64,000 nucleotides of DNA, from positions 77,129,739 to 77,193,738 of the forward strand of contig NC_089583.1 of assembly GCF_019320115.1 (NCBI RefSeq), given 5' to 3'. Under the pieces are notes generated by a model, which saw nothing but the letters and a program-made list of their open reading frames with translations, made no database searches and was not told where the DNA came from. This document shows positions 46,700 to 58,123 of the stretch, in pieces. Position numbers and translations under genes: made by a program. Each line of letters begins with the position of its first letter. Position 1 is the first letter of the stretch. Origin of the DNA: Miscanthus floridulus (lineage: Eukaryota; Streptophyta; Magnoliopsida; Poales; Poaceae).

Positions 46700-47207
46700 T
46701 ATTAGGTGATCTCCACCAATTGGCCCGGCCCTTGAATTCGTGCCCTCGTCGGGGGCGCCCAACCGTTGCATGGTTGGTGGGCCCCCGTCGCACAGCGCCA
46801 TAAAAAGAGAGGTGGAGACCGGAGCACAAGACACGAAGTTCACCTGAGCCGTCAGACGCCCCACCTACATCCCCGAAACCCTAAACCGATCTAAGTGGGG
46901 GGAGCGTTGCCAGCGACGGAAAACACCGTCACCGGCCAACGCCGCCACTGCACTGCCGCTCTTCATCGCAGCGCCTCCACTGAGTCTTCATCAAGCACCG
47001 TGATGGCCAGCCCGTATTCCTCGAAGGTAGCCGATGATTTGCACCTTTTGTACCCTCTCTCTCACTCTATCTGTTAATCCCATACTAGTAGATGTATTAG
47101 GACTCGCTGTTTATCCCATACTAGTAGATGTATTAGGACTCGCTGTTTATCTCAAATATAAGTATACATGCTAAATCTATGCCCAATGATCGTGCTTAAG
47201 TCTATCA
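46700..47207 (+). repeat. 3' LTR of Copia-A
   Basis: The LTR is 508 bp, begins TATTAGGTGATCTC (TG mutated to TA) and ends AAGTCTATCA. It is longer than the 5' LTR because a unit of about 35 bp (CCATACTAGTAGATGTATTAGG...) is duplicated in tandem at about 47083-47154. A weak purine tract AAGGTGGAAAA precedes it. Confidence 0.9.
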
Positions 47208-47273
47208 AAATAGAGCAGCGACCGGACCGCATCTTGAAACAAGCTGCTTGGGCGCATCCATTCATGTCTTTAG

Positions 47274-47283
47274 TCTATAGATA
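47274..47283 (+). promoter_or_regulatory. TATA-like element of the GASA gene
   Basis: TCTATAGATA lies about 135 bp upstream of the GASA start codon and about 65 bp downstream of the Copia-A insertion. Inferred from sequence and position only. A CCAGT/TCCAG pentanucleotide repeat at about 47329-47352 lies between it and the ATG, probably in the 5' UTR. Confidence 0.45.
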
Positions 47284-47413
47284 CGTCCGCATCTCCTTTC
47301 CATCTCACTCCTCGTCAGAGAGACACACCAGTCCAGTCCAGTCCAGTCCAGCTAGCTGCTCTGCTCCTTCACTCAGCGCCACACACACACGCATCGCTTC
47401 AGATCAGACAGAG

Positions 47414-48368
47414 ATGGCGACGATGGCCGGCAGGCTGCTGCTCCTCCTCCTCCTTGCCGTTGCTGGCCTTCTTGCCGTCTTCATGACCGAGCACGAGGTG
47501 AGATCCGGTTCATCTTCAGCTGGCCGAGTTGGTTACTTGCATTGTGTGGCTGGCTCATGCTGTTCTTTCTTGCATTTGGATCATCAATCAGGTGCTGGCC
47601 AAGGGGAGTGACGAGCATGACGACAATGTCTACCAAGTGAGCAAAGTCTGTCTCCAACTCCTTGCATGCCCTTGTGATCACCTCTGCACAGTTGTCATCA
47701 CTCACCGATTCGAAGAATCTATCTCAGATGCGTGCTCTCACATACTGTCTGTCTCTCGTTTTGCAGGGTGGACAGGGCAGCCTCAAAAACTACCGTAAGT
47801 CATCATTCAAACCTTCTGATCGCTCCGCTTTTGATCTCCTATCTCTAGTGGCATGCATGTAGTAGTCACAGATCAGTTCTACAGAACCAGACTAATACAA
47901 TGAAATAAATGTAAATCTAAATGCAGTGATATTTAATTGTTACTAGGTAGTAGTAAGTGTTCTAGATTGGTTGGAGGGAGGCTTTCAGAACTAAAACTGT
48001 GCACATGGTGGGGCAGCATCATACAGAACACAGGATGGTTGGTGTCTAAGCAAGTAGAGATCTCGTAGTGGAGTGGAGTAGGTCAGCAGGATGGATATGA
48101 TCCGAGGATATATGCATCAGGTTAATTTGTATGGCTAACAACCTGATGAGTGCATTGATCTGCCTGTATTGGTGTGCGTTTTGCAGAGTGCTCGCCGCAG
48201 TGCTCCCGGCGGTGCGCCAACACGCAGTACAAGAAGCCGTGCCTCTTCTTCTGCAACAAGTGCTGCAACACGTGCCTGTGCGTGCCGTCGGGCTACTACG
48301 GCAACAAGGGCGAGTGCCCCTGCTACAACAACTGGAAGACCAAGCGCGGCGGCCCCAAGTGCCCGTGA
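47414..48368 (+). CDS. GASA/Snakin family cysteine-rich secreted peptide, four exons
   Basis: The product is a gibberellin-regulated GASA peptide, a small secreted protein linked in plants to hormone response, growth and defence. Exons: 47414-47497, 47592-47636, 47767-47794, 48187-48368. All introns are GT...AG and the joined frame gives 112 residues. Residues 1-25 are a signal peptide (MATMAGRLLLLLLLAVAGLL), followed by a short variable region. The C-terminal 60 residues hold the 12 Cys of the GASA domain, beginning CSPQCSRRC and ending GGPKCP, all in place. The start is the first ATG; a second is three codons later. The length is typical of the family. Copia-A lies 207 bp upstream of the ATG, so the distal promoter has been displaced. 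Coding appears intact. Confidence 0.93.
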
Positions 48369-48540
48369 GCTGAGGCACGGCACCCGTGAGTGACCCCGTG
48401 ATCCTTTTGAAGGCGTGCGTGCATACACGCGCGCGCGCGTCCTGATGGATTCCTGAACAACATCATTCACTCGACACAACAGCATTCACTCACTCGATTC
48501 AACAATAAGCCGCTGTAAACTCTACTACTGTACGGTCCCG

Positions 48541-48651
48541 TTCGGCTGGCAGAATTTTAGTTGAAACTGGCTGAAAAACACTGTTCTGGCTGAATTGTTG
48601 TGAGAGAAAAAACACTATTCCGGCTGAAAAAAAAAAGTCGAACAAGCCGAA
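48541..48651. mobile_element. Short MITE-like segment downstream of the GASA gene
   Basis: A block with TTCGGCT at one end and AGCCGAA at the other contains two diverged copies of AAAACACTGTTCTGGCTGAA. Sequence of this style is dispersed in Andropogoneae grasses, to my knowledge. Exact ends and target duplication are not clear. Confidence 0.5.
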
Positions 48652-48659
48652 TATAGTGT

Positions 48660-50006
48660 AAGCTGAGCGAGGCCTACGTTTGATTTAAATGTATCACGAG
48701 CCATTCACTTGATTCAGTTCAAATTTTGTTTGGCATGGAAACTGCGGCGTCGATTTCCTTGTCTACGAGTAAAACCTGGACGATGATACCGTACCGAGCG
48801 AGAGGAGGGAAAGTGAGAAGAGCCCCGTTCGAGTAGTGTTAGCCTTTTATATCGTCGGAGCCATTCAGGTCTGAGAACCTGGAAGGAAAAGCAGGCCATC
48901 GGTCCAGCTCGAAAGAAGGCCTGGTTAGAGAAAGCGGAGTCCTCGAGCCCAACCCAATGTCCGGAGGCCCACACCGACTTGCGTCTTTCTGCTGTCAGGA
49001 TGTCTGTGCTCTCTCTTGCCGCAGCGGACGGAAGCTGTAGCTGTGCACCGCTTGCTTTGCCTCTCTCAACAACAACAGAAAGAAGAAAACCCGGTTCGGT
49101 TCACAGGGAAACGCTCTACAATTTTGGGAGCCACAGCCACAGCTGCTGCCTGCTGCTGGGGCTGGGCTAGTGGATTACGACCAAACTCGCCTGCCATTGT
49201 CAGTGCTGCATGCATTCCAGATGGTAGTGCCGCAGCCCGGCCGAAGAATGGAAGTGCAGCTGGACCGAACGGCCTTTGCCGTGCGCTTCCTTTGGCTCTG
49301 CCAGCGCCACGGCCATCCGCGGTGCTCGTGCATTTGTAACCGCCCTGGACTTTTCACTCCACGGTCCTAAGTGCGACGACACCCACTCACGTGGCCTCCT
49401 AAGTGCGACGACACCCACCACACCCATGGACCCCAACCCGCTGCATGTGGAGCCCACACGATTCACGCGCTTCTTTGGACTTGTTGTTGTTGTTGTACTG
49501 GCGCGCGGGAGTGAGCGTGACGAGGTCAATTTCTACAGTATCTCTATGTGGCTTGGAAAACTTATTGATTTAGAGCATCTTCAAAAGTTTCTAAGCCCAC
49601 TTTTAATCTTAAATTTTTAGTAAGATTAAAAAAAGAATCATTTTCCAACGACTCCTTATCTCACCTCCTAATTTCTAGGGACTCGGGAAAACCAATCGAA
49701 GGACGTGGAGAAAAATGAGGACTAGGGATAGGGTTCTCGATGTAAATATATAAGAGAGACATATAAAAGTGGTTGCGGATGATTTGAAAATAGTACACGG
49801 TTTCTGATGCAAAATTCTCTTATGTTTTAGGAGTGAGATTTTAAAAAAAATGGCTAGAGGAACCAAATAAATATACTTCCGACTTATTTTAGCCATTTGA
49901 GAAACTTCTTGATTTACCAATCGATTTTTTGAATTATCATTGTAGATGCTCTTATACAACAATCATGCAAATTGTTCTAATACATCTTAGGGAAGCTCCA
50001 ATAATA
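48660..50006. other. Intergenic DNA, no gene recognised
   Basis: No ORF here has a recognisable domain. CCTAAGTGCGACGACACCCAC occurs twice, about 34 bp apart, at about 49367-49421. A TTG triplet run lies near 49482-49495. Confidence 0.5.
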
Positions 50007-50015
50007 CTAAAATAA

Positions 50016-50783
50016 GGTAGAATAGTCATTTTGGTCCCTCAACTATTTCTCGAGGCTCAGTTTCGTCCCTGGACTTTCAAAACGGCCGTTTTAGTCATCA
50101 AACTCTACTTTTAGGCTCAATTTCATCCTAAACTATGAAGATGATCGTTTTAGTCCTCGAACTTTGTGTTTTGGGCTTGATTTCATTTATAAACCATCAA
50201 AGTGTATTTTGTTCTTTAAACTTTTATTTTCATCACAACATTGTCTACGTTCTATGTGGAACGCTGTACTGTTGCACCTGGTTAGCTCGAACACCATCAG
50301 CGATTGGAGATAGAAAAATAATATTCATCCAAAAACTCTTTCGTGGTCATTAATAATTTCAAGCTGTTATTTTTAGTGTTACCTTATAATGGTACCATTT
50401 ATATATATCCGACTAAATGATATTACGGGAGCAATTACAGTTGCATCGAACACTATTTATTCATTAAGAATACATGGATATATTGAAACAATAGCAGATC
50501 TATAATTTTGATAATTTATGGATGAAATTATGCCTAAAATATAAGGTTCTCTTTTTGAATAGACAAAATTAAGTTGAAAATAAAAGTTAAATGCACTTCG
50601 ATAGTTTATGGATGAAATTGGTCCCAAAGTGCAAAGATTGAGAACTAAAATAATCATCTTCATAGTTGTAAGATGAAATTGATCCTAAAACTAAAGTTTG
50701 AGGACCTAAACGGCCGTTTTAAAAGTTTAGGGATAAAATTGAGCATCGAGTAATAGTTGAGGGACCAAAATGACTATTGTGCC
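50016..50783. mobile_element. Mutator-type foldback element (non-autonomous)
   Basis: A 9-bp duplication CTAAAATAA flanks it at 50007-50015 and 50784-50792. The termini are long inverted repeats beginning GGTAGAATAGTCATTTTGG on the left and GGCACAATAGTCATTTTGG on the reversed right end. Similarity continues inward for roughly 200 bp (blocks around AACGGCCGTTTTAGTC and TTTTGGGC). A 9-bp TSD and long TIRs are the hallmark of MULEs. The centre encodes nothing I recognise. Confidence 0.85.
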
Positions 50784-50792
50784 CTAAAATAA

Positions 50793-51560
50793 CTAGCTCG
50801 TAGAATATTTTTATTTTATTCAATAACAATAAGATAGAATAATAAGTTTGCTCTTTATGTAGAGCTATAAATTCTGATTTATATGTGTATGTTCATACTT
50901 CTTTATACTAGCATGTTAGATTACTCTATTTTATCTTTTTTATATATTTATATGTGTTAGCAAGTTGGCTTTTGTTATTTTTGAAGGGAAGTTGGCTTTT
51001 GTTGTTGAAGGTGCTCTTGGAATTGAATCCCGTAACATGGCTAGACATGTATTGTCCGAAATATGGTTTCTTTCTTGTTGAATTTGGATTATACTAGCTT
51101 TTTTATTGTAAATGTGGTCTTACATTGGATATAAATGGGTGCATTCGTTGTAGCTTTTTCTGGCTGCGGTTGCGGCTTCGGCTGCTGCTTCTAGTTATAG
51201 AGTTGGACTTAGGGTTTAGGATTAGGGGTTTAGGCAGTCAAACACACTCATTGGATTTGGACTCAAAACATATAGATGGCGAGAGTGAGACGTAGAGAGG
51301 AGAGTGAAGCATGATGAGATGGATTGCCCGACGAAAAAGTAAACGAAAAAATGTGAGAGAAATATTTTCTTTTCAATATTAAATATATAAATATAAGTTT
51401 ATTATGAGTCAATTGGTCATCAGGCCGAATGTTCGTTCACGCTCAATCTTCGATAAAAAAATAAAATATCTCCACTACGCGTGCTTTAGCTAATACCCGA
51501 CCCATTATACAGCGGTGGCCAGTGGAGCCGAAGCCGGCAAAACCTCAGTCAAATAGCCCA
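50793..51560. other. Intergenic DNA and promoter region of the methyltransferase gene
   Basis: No gene is seen. The end of the region changes from AT-rich to a pyrimidine-rich stretch with TCTATCTATT near 51572, plausible core promoter of the following gene. Confidence 0.4.
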
Positions 51561-51739
51561 CCATACTCCGCTCTATCTATTTTCTTCTTCCATTACTAAC
51601 CCCTTCCTTTACCCCGCGCGCGCGCTCACCTCCCTCTCTTTCTGTCGGCGGCGACTGGGCCGCCGTCGCTGCCGCCCTGCGCCAGGTGCCCAGGTCTTCT
51701 TCGAGCCCTTCGCCGGCGCCCGGCGGCAACCACCACCGG

Positions 51740-51969
51740 GTACGCCACACCCCTGGGTCTTCCCTTCCTCCTGTGCAAAACCAAGCACCCAAACGCTAAC
51801 TTGATACTGTATTCGGATCTGATCTAATTACAAGTATATATGCATGTACATTAAGATTGTTTTGCAAAGATCCGCCCCTGAGCCGTGGCATTCTATTCCT
51901 ATGTACATTCCTAATAAGGATTACTAAATAGTGCACAAAGTTCATGTTTTCGGCTGTCTAATACCTCAG
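51740..51969 (+). other. Probable 5' UTR intron of the methyltransferase gene
   Basis: GTACGCC at 51740 and CCTCAG at 51964-51969 fit splice sites. The GC-rich stretch 51600-51739 would be the first noncoding exon and 51970-51982 the UTR part of the coding exon. Inferred from sequence signals only. Confidence 0.45.
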
Positions 51970-51982
51970 GGGTAAGCAAGCC

Positions 51983-54338
51983 ATGGCTTTGAAGGCGAGC
52001 TCCGGCGACAACCGGACCAGGAGCACGGTGTTCCTATGCATAGTGATTGGCATGTGCTGCTTCTTCTACATCCTCGGAGCGTGGCAGAAGAGCGGGTTCG
52101 GCAAGGGGGACAGCATCGCGCTGGAGGTCACGAAGCGCACCGACTGCACCGTCTTGCCCAACCTTAGCTTCGACACCCACCATTCTAAAGCTATTGGCAG
52201 CAGCTCTAGCGATCTTGTCTCGCCAGCGAAGAAGTTCAAGCCTTGCGCTGATCACTACACGGATTACACCCCCTGCCAAGATCAGAACAGGGCGATGAAG
52301 TTCCCTAGGGAGAACATGAATTACAGAGAGCGGCACTGCCCGGCGCAGAAGGAGAAGCTGCACTGTCTGATCCCACCCCCAAAAGGTTACGTGGCTCCGT
52401 TCCCGTGGCCCAAGAGTCGGGACTATGTCCCGTTTGCAAATTGCCCGTATAAGAGTTTGACGGTCGAGAAAGCCATCCAGAACTGGGTTCAGTATGAGGG
52501 TAATGTGTTCAGATTCCCTGGTGGAGGGACACAATTCCCGCAAGGAGCCGATAAGTATATTGATCAGCTTGCATCAGTCATTCAGATCGCCAATGGAACT
52601 GTCAGGACTGCACTTGACACTGGTTGCGGGGTAAGAGGAAATGCCAAACTGCATATTGCGTGTTGCTAATTCGAGCCAGGTTACAAAGTCTGGTTCATGT
52701 CTTAACACACCATAACTATTTCAGGTGGCTAGCTGGGGAGCTTATTTGCTGAAGAGGAATGTCTTGGCCATGTCGTTTGCGCCAAGAGATTCGCACGAGG
52801 CACAAGTGCAGTTTGCTCTGGAGAGAGGTGTCCCAGCTGTTATTGGTGTCCTTGGTACAATAAAACTTCCTTATCCATCGAGGGCCTTTGACATGGCCCA
52901 TTGTTCCAGGTGCTTGATTCCATGGGGAGCCAATGGTGAGCTTAATCATGCGTCCTCTTATATTCTGCATCAAAGCAAAAAAATTCAGGGATTGTAACTA
53001 TCATTGATACTTAGAACATTCATTTATATTTGATGCAAGTCATTTTACAACCCGAAATTGTTTTCGCATTTTCACAGATGGAATGTACATGATGGAAGTT
53101 GATAGGGTTCTAAGGCCTGGTGGCTACTGGGTGCTGTCTGGCCCTCCAATTAATTGGAAGGTGAACTACAAGGGTTGGCAACGCACAAAGAAGGATCTTG
53201 AGGCAGAGCAGAACAGGATAGAGGAAATTGCTGACCTTCTATGTTGGGAAAAAATCTCAGAGAAGGGTGAGATGGCAATATGGAGGAAAAGGGTGAATAC
53301 TGAGTCTTGCCCTTCTAGGCAAGAAGAATCAACTGTGCATATGTGTGAATCAACAAACCCAGATGATGTCTGGTATGCTGTTCATGTAATCTTGTTAATA
53401 AGATCAGTCATTTGAACAGAGTACTTTGGTTTGTATGGTTCTTTTCTGTTCCAAATTCTTACAAACTACTGCTACTTCATCAGGTACAAGAAGATGAAGG
53501 CCTGTGTGACACCCCTTCCAGATGTAAAAGATGAAAGCGAAGTAGCTGGAGGAGCAATCAAACCCTTCCCGGCCAGGCTCAATGCAGTTCCTCCAAGAAT
53601 TGCTAATGGTTTGATCCCAGGGGTTTCGTCTCAGGCATTTCAGAAAGACAATAAAATGTGGACGAAGCATGTCAAGGCTTAACAAGTATCTGCTTACTGG
53701 TAGATACAGGAATATTATGGACATGAATGCAGGATTCGGGGGATTCGCTGCTGCAATAGAGTCCCCAAAATCTTGGGTGATGAATGTTGTGCCGACCATC
53801 GCAAAGATGCCTACCCTGGGGGCTGTGTATGAGCGAGGATTGATTGGCATATATCATGACTGGTTTGACATTTTACACTTGAATTGTGTGCTCACAAAAG
53901 TAGTGTGCTAGTGATCATGAACTTACATTTTGACACTACCCTATTGCAGGTGTGAGGCTTTCTCTACTTATCCAAGGACATATGATCTTATCCATGCTAG
54001 CGGTCTTTTCACCTTGTATAAAAACAAGTAAGCTACTCTTGTCTTCTGTAGTTAATTCATAACTTGCATTGCCTGTGCTGATCTATTTTATATATGAAAC
54101 TACCAACAGGTGCAGCATGGAAGACATTCTCCTGGAGATGGACCGCATCTTGAGGCCTGAAGGTGCCGTCATAATACGGGACGATGTTGACGTCCTAACC
54201 AAGGTGAACAGCCTCGCTCTGGGTATGAGGTGGAACACGAAGATGGTTGATCACGAGGATGGCCCCCTCGTGCGCGAGAAGATCTTATATGCCGTGAAGC
54301 AGTACTGGGTTGGTGGGAATCAGACGGCTGTAGCTTGA
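51983..54338 (+). pseudogene. PMT-family S-adenosylmethionine-dependent methyltransferase gene, frame disrupted
   Basis: This is a plant PMT protein (DUF248 family; QUA2/TSD2 relatives), Golgi type II membrane proteins thought to methylate cell-wall polysaccharide such as homogalacturonan. Exons: 51983-52630, 52725-52935, 53078-53372, 53484-53862, 53950-54027, 54110-54338, all with GT...AG introns. Residues 15-33 are the membrane anchor ([19 protein letters not shown]). The SAM-binding motif LDTGCG ends exon 1 and continues VASWGAYLL in exon 2. [35 protein letters not shown] and [16 protein letters not shown] follow. In exon 4 at about 53680, GTCAAGGCT runs into TAA. Homologues have four more residues between KA and NKYLL, so about 11 nt seem deleted. 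With those 11 nt the coding total of 1840 nt becomes divisible by three. Otherwise the gene is intact, so the lesion is recent, allelic or a sequence error. Confidence 0.88.
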
Positions 54339-55619
54339 AGCAAGCACGTTTCCGAGGTTCTAACATGAGGAATTCTGCAACCCAACCTTACCCGACGAAC
54401 AAGAATTAGCTTAGGAGTCATCCTGTAGCAAGGAAAATGGTCAACCCTTGTAGGGGTAGCACTGAAGCAGCCAGGATACCGTGCTTGCTGGTGATCGCTG
54501 CAACCACATAATGTCGGTAACAAATTTTGGAATTCTTCGTTAGTCGTGTACTCTATTCAAAAGCTTGTATCTTAGAAAATTTCTTTACGGTCCCCGTACT
54601 GATTTGGGTGTAACTTATTAAGTAGAGTAGCTCTCTGTAAGCAAGAAACACAAGGTGTTTTGGACAACCCAGGTCTATTTATGTACTCCTGAATGATCCT
54701 GAAGAAAAAGGGCTGCTTATGGCTCTACTGTTGCAACTTGAAACATGCTGGCGCCAGGCATAACTTCGAAGCCAGAATTTTTTTTCTTTGAATCTATGGG
54801 CATGAGCTCTGTTTGCTGTACCATACATTCGAGAAGAGAATTACAAGTTCAGAATACTTGACCTCCCGAGACAAACACCACAAATCAAAACGCTGCAACC
54901 AAATTGGAACAGCACCTGATCACTGATTTGGGTGTACCTTTCTGTAAGCAAGTACAGATCCTAAAAAATTGTTACGCGCCATGTGCGCCCTATCAGGCAG
55001 TCATGGAGCATCTTGTAAACAAGTGAGATCACAGGTCATTCTTTATCGTGGAGGGAAATTTTATTTACACCACCCCACCAAGAGGCACTAAGATCATGGC
55101 ATCGACAGTGACAGGGGAAATATGCATATTAACGCTTTGACCACCTTTCTCATCGAGGGTTATCGATTTTGACCTAGTTAACCTAGGAAATGCTGATCGG
55201 AGGAACACAATTTTCCATTCAAAGCAAACACATTGTTCAGAATCAGTAATCTGATAGTACATGTCCACCGACCAGGAACACTTGCAGCTCGAGATAATAG
55301 GGCTGACGTTTATATCAGACAAAAAAAGATAACAAAGCTGACCGCAAACAATTTCCAGTACACTGATAAATAGGGCTGACGTTTATATCAGACAAAGAAA
55401 GATAAATCACCAGACTTCACTTAGTTAACATGTAGACAGGATATAGGTATCACTGCATACGAGGCACGATGACAGGTCAAACAGATCACTTCTAGAGGTT
55501 GGGTGCAATATTAAGGGTAGTAGCTAGAGTTAAGGCCTACAAGTTATTAGTGGCACCATCTACCCAAGGCAACGCATGACCCATCTCCATCTACATAAGT
55601 TAGCTACTCAAGCTGAGAA
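54339..55619. other. 3' UTR of the methyltransferase gene and intergenic DNA
   Basis: No gene is seen. AGGGCTGACGTTTATATCAGACAAA occurs twice, at about 55300 and 55371. ORF 55065-55322 on the minus strand has no recognisable motif. Confidence 0.5.
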
Positions 55620-55621
55620 AC

Positions 55622-58090
55622 AAAGTCTACACAAGTTTCACATCCAGTTCCAAAAGAGACATGCAGGCTCCCTCTTCCTCTTCGTCTTCTTTGCTGGCTG
55701 TACTCATCCTGTACGAGTTAGTTATTAGTATTTAGGGAGTTGATACATAGCCTTCTTTTTCATGGCTCGAAACAACATATCGACAACAGAGTTAGGCAGT
55801 TAGCCTAGCATTTAGTTCCTAAACCAACCATTGTGATGTGATGGCAACAGGACTCTAGTGCTCAAGAGCAAGTGGAAAATTCTGAAGCTTATGAAACTGA
55901 CCTTTACAGCGTGAATCATGCAATTCCGGCTTTTCATCAACAACAATCTCAGCGGCTAAGAAACCCTGCAAATATCTCATGAGATTTACCAAATAGGCAC
56001 TACAGATATTTGCCTTTCAACAATTCAACAGGTCACAGGATTGCTAGACAACATTCCAGCAAAGCTTCATATCACAGGAGATGATCAATACAATTATACA
56101 ATGTTAAAAGAACATTAACAGGCAAGCCACTATGTCCCTCAAATATGGTGTGTTACGGTCATAATGGAAACAAAGCACAAGAACAAGCATAACATGTTAG
56201 AAACAGACTGCATTTTCATAATGCACATGGTGGCAGGGTAAGCAGGAACTTCCAACAAGTTTGGACTAAGCATATAAAAGGTGCAAATTTAACAGGTTTA
56301 CTTTTACACCATCTCCCCATGCTGTGCTCAGCATGACCCACCATCTGAGTTAAAGTTTTACAGGAAGCAAGATTACAAAGGACAACGGAAGGAAGGCCCT
56401 GCTATAAATTTATCTAAGAGTGGCCACCTGACAAGATATTTCATCATCTGAGTTAAAGTTTTACAGGAAGCAAGATTACAAAGGACAACGGAAGGAAGGC
56501 CCTGCTATTAATTTATCTAAGAGTGACCACCTGACAAGATATTTCATCAACACTTCATTAACGTTAAGAATTATGGTTGATTACCCAAATCTTCTCCTTA
56601 AAAGGCTTACTGAAAGTTCAAACTTATAGGAACAATAAATAACCCCTTGGCATCAGTGCAGCACCCAACCCATATTTACCAATTACCATTCAGGGAACTA
56701 AGGTGTGGCAACATGATATTATGCACTGGTGTAGGATGGTGATATGCACATAATAATAGATAATAAAAAGTAGAATGCTAAAAAAATATTATCAGCGTAA
56801 TGAATCACAAGCCAAAATGAGTATCAGGGTGTCAAAAGAAGAATTTTATACTAAATTAGATTAACTGTTGTCAACTGATTTATTCGAGGTGCAAAATTCA
56901 ACCTGCATTTTCATGAGGAGTCAGATCCGCAGCGGATGTAACTCCTTCATTAACCATCTGTTTACTGGATGCTTCACTCTGGATCTTCTTCTGCTTGTGG
57001 CCACTCTTCATTGGTCCACCACTTGGGATTCCAAAAACTTTGCCACTTCGTTTTCGTAATCTCCTGACTGTACTGTCTTCTGAGCCTCCAATAGCTCCAA
57101 ACTTTGGAGTCATCCCTTCAGTTGGTAGTTCAAAGGCATCTGTAATCCCAAGGTTCACTAAAGCTTTCCCACACTTTGGAGTTCCTCGTTCTCCTAAGCG
57201 AGAGGATGTACACTCAATGGGAAGAGAAACCATCTCATGTTCACTTGAACAGCGGTCCATACTCTCTTGTTCAACATCATCAGAATCATATTTGATTGAA
57301 CTGGAAAAGCTGTCACTTAAGAACTTCTTCATGTAATATTCAACTGAATGACTTGGTGCATTCGCAGTAGATTCTGATGGTGATCGTGCATGTTCATTGT
57401 CCAGCTCCATCTTTGGATTAACAAGCCTATGCCATAGAATTGGAAAGCCAAACTCAAAGCATTCGCACACCTACATAAAGTCATGGATCAGCAAGATGGG
57501 TAACTGAAGGATTAAGGAAAAAAGAATATAATAAATCGGTGCACAGGGCTGCCCATTGTTTTAGTAGCAATGCTTCCAAAACTCCGGTCCCTGGAGACCA
57601 ATCATAGCAATTACCTCCTCAGAAAATTCATTCTCACGTGTTTTGGGAATATTCAAGAGACGGGCAATCTGTATGAGGTAACCGTCCTCGGACTCAACTG
57701 TGGTGTAATCACGGCGCCTCACAATGGCGGAAGATCTGAACACTCGGCTTGCCAACGATGCTCCTTCCCTGTTTCCATGTAGGCTACAGCACCGTGAGAT
57801 CAATTGTGGAGTACCAACGGAAATTGTTTGGCATCTTTTTTTTTTCTGTACTACCATTGAACTTCTCAAATTACCAAAGAAAAATACAATCTACTGAATT
57901 TCTCTAATTGTGGACGAGAAAGCGACAATTTTCAAACATGATGCACAACTAAAGCACATTTGGGAGAATGAAATCGATAAATGGAATAGCGGAGGAGATG
58001 CCTCATTTGCGGGGTGTAGGCGGTTCCAGCGACGCGGATCTTGCCCTCCTCGCCCTCCACCCTCTCCAGGCACCAGTCGACGAGCACAGC
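55622..58090 (-). CDS. SANTA-domain protein, KNL2/MIS18BP1-like (5' end cut off)
   Basis: KNL2 proteins help load CENH3 at centromeres. Minus-strand exons, 5' to 3': one starting at 58090 (AVLVDWCLERVEGEEGKIRVAG), 57783-57615, 57470-56903, and two tentative ones, 55967-55904 and about 55710-55622. The joined text RVFRSSAIVRRRDYTT, ESEDGYLIQI, then ENEFSEE across a clean splice to VCECFEFGFPILWHRL, matches the SANTA domain order: DW start, VFxSxxI, D/E-x-DG, N-x-FS-x-E-V, GFPxxW. After it come an acidic stretch, repeated TPK motifs and a basic RRLRKRSGK segment. No CENPC-type motif is seen, so a beta-KNL2-like short form is possible. I cannot find a GT donor in phase for the first exon. The second and third exons are the best supported. 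The true start lies upstream, beyond Copia-B or elsewhere. Confidence 0.65.
56343..56568. repeat. 113-bp tandem duplication in an intron of the KNL2-like gene
   Basis: ATCTGAGTTAAAGTTTTACAG begins at 56343 and again at 56456. The two units are nearly identical through ACAAGATATTTCATCA. Confidence 0.9.
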
Positions 58091-58123
58091 CTAAGAGCGA
58101 GACGCCACGAAGGAACACATCAG

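Larger units (their letters stand above)
40446..47207 (+). mobile_element. Copia-A: Ty1/copia LTR retrotransposon
   Basis: The flanks are a perfect TSD, AAATA at 40441-40445 and 47208-47212. LTRs of about 0.5 kb enclose a PBS, a long leader and a single-frame gag-protease-integrase-RT-RNase H polyprotein with many stops. The LTRs differ at many positions and the 3' copy has a tandem duplication, so this is not a very recent insertion. Its leader and pol resemble those of Copia-B at the right edge. Confidence 0.93.

Noticed and set aside
49016..49339. 107-codon ORF downstream of the GASA gene
   Set aside because: No start context, no homology that I recognise, and several overlapping frames of similar length.
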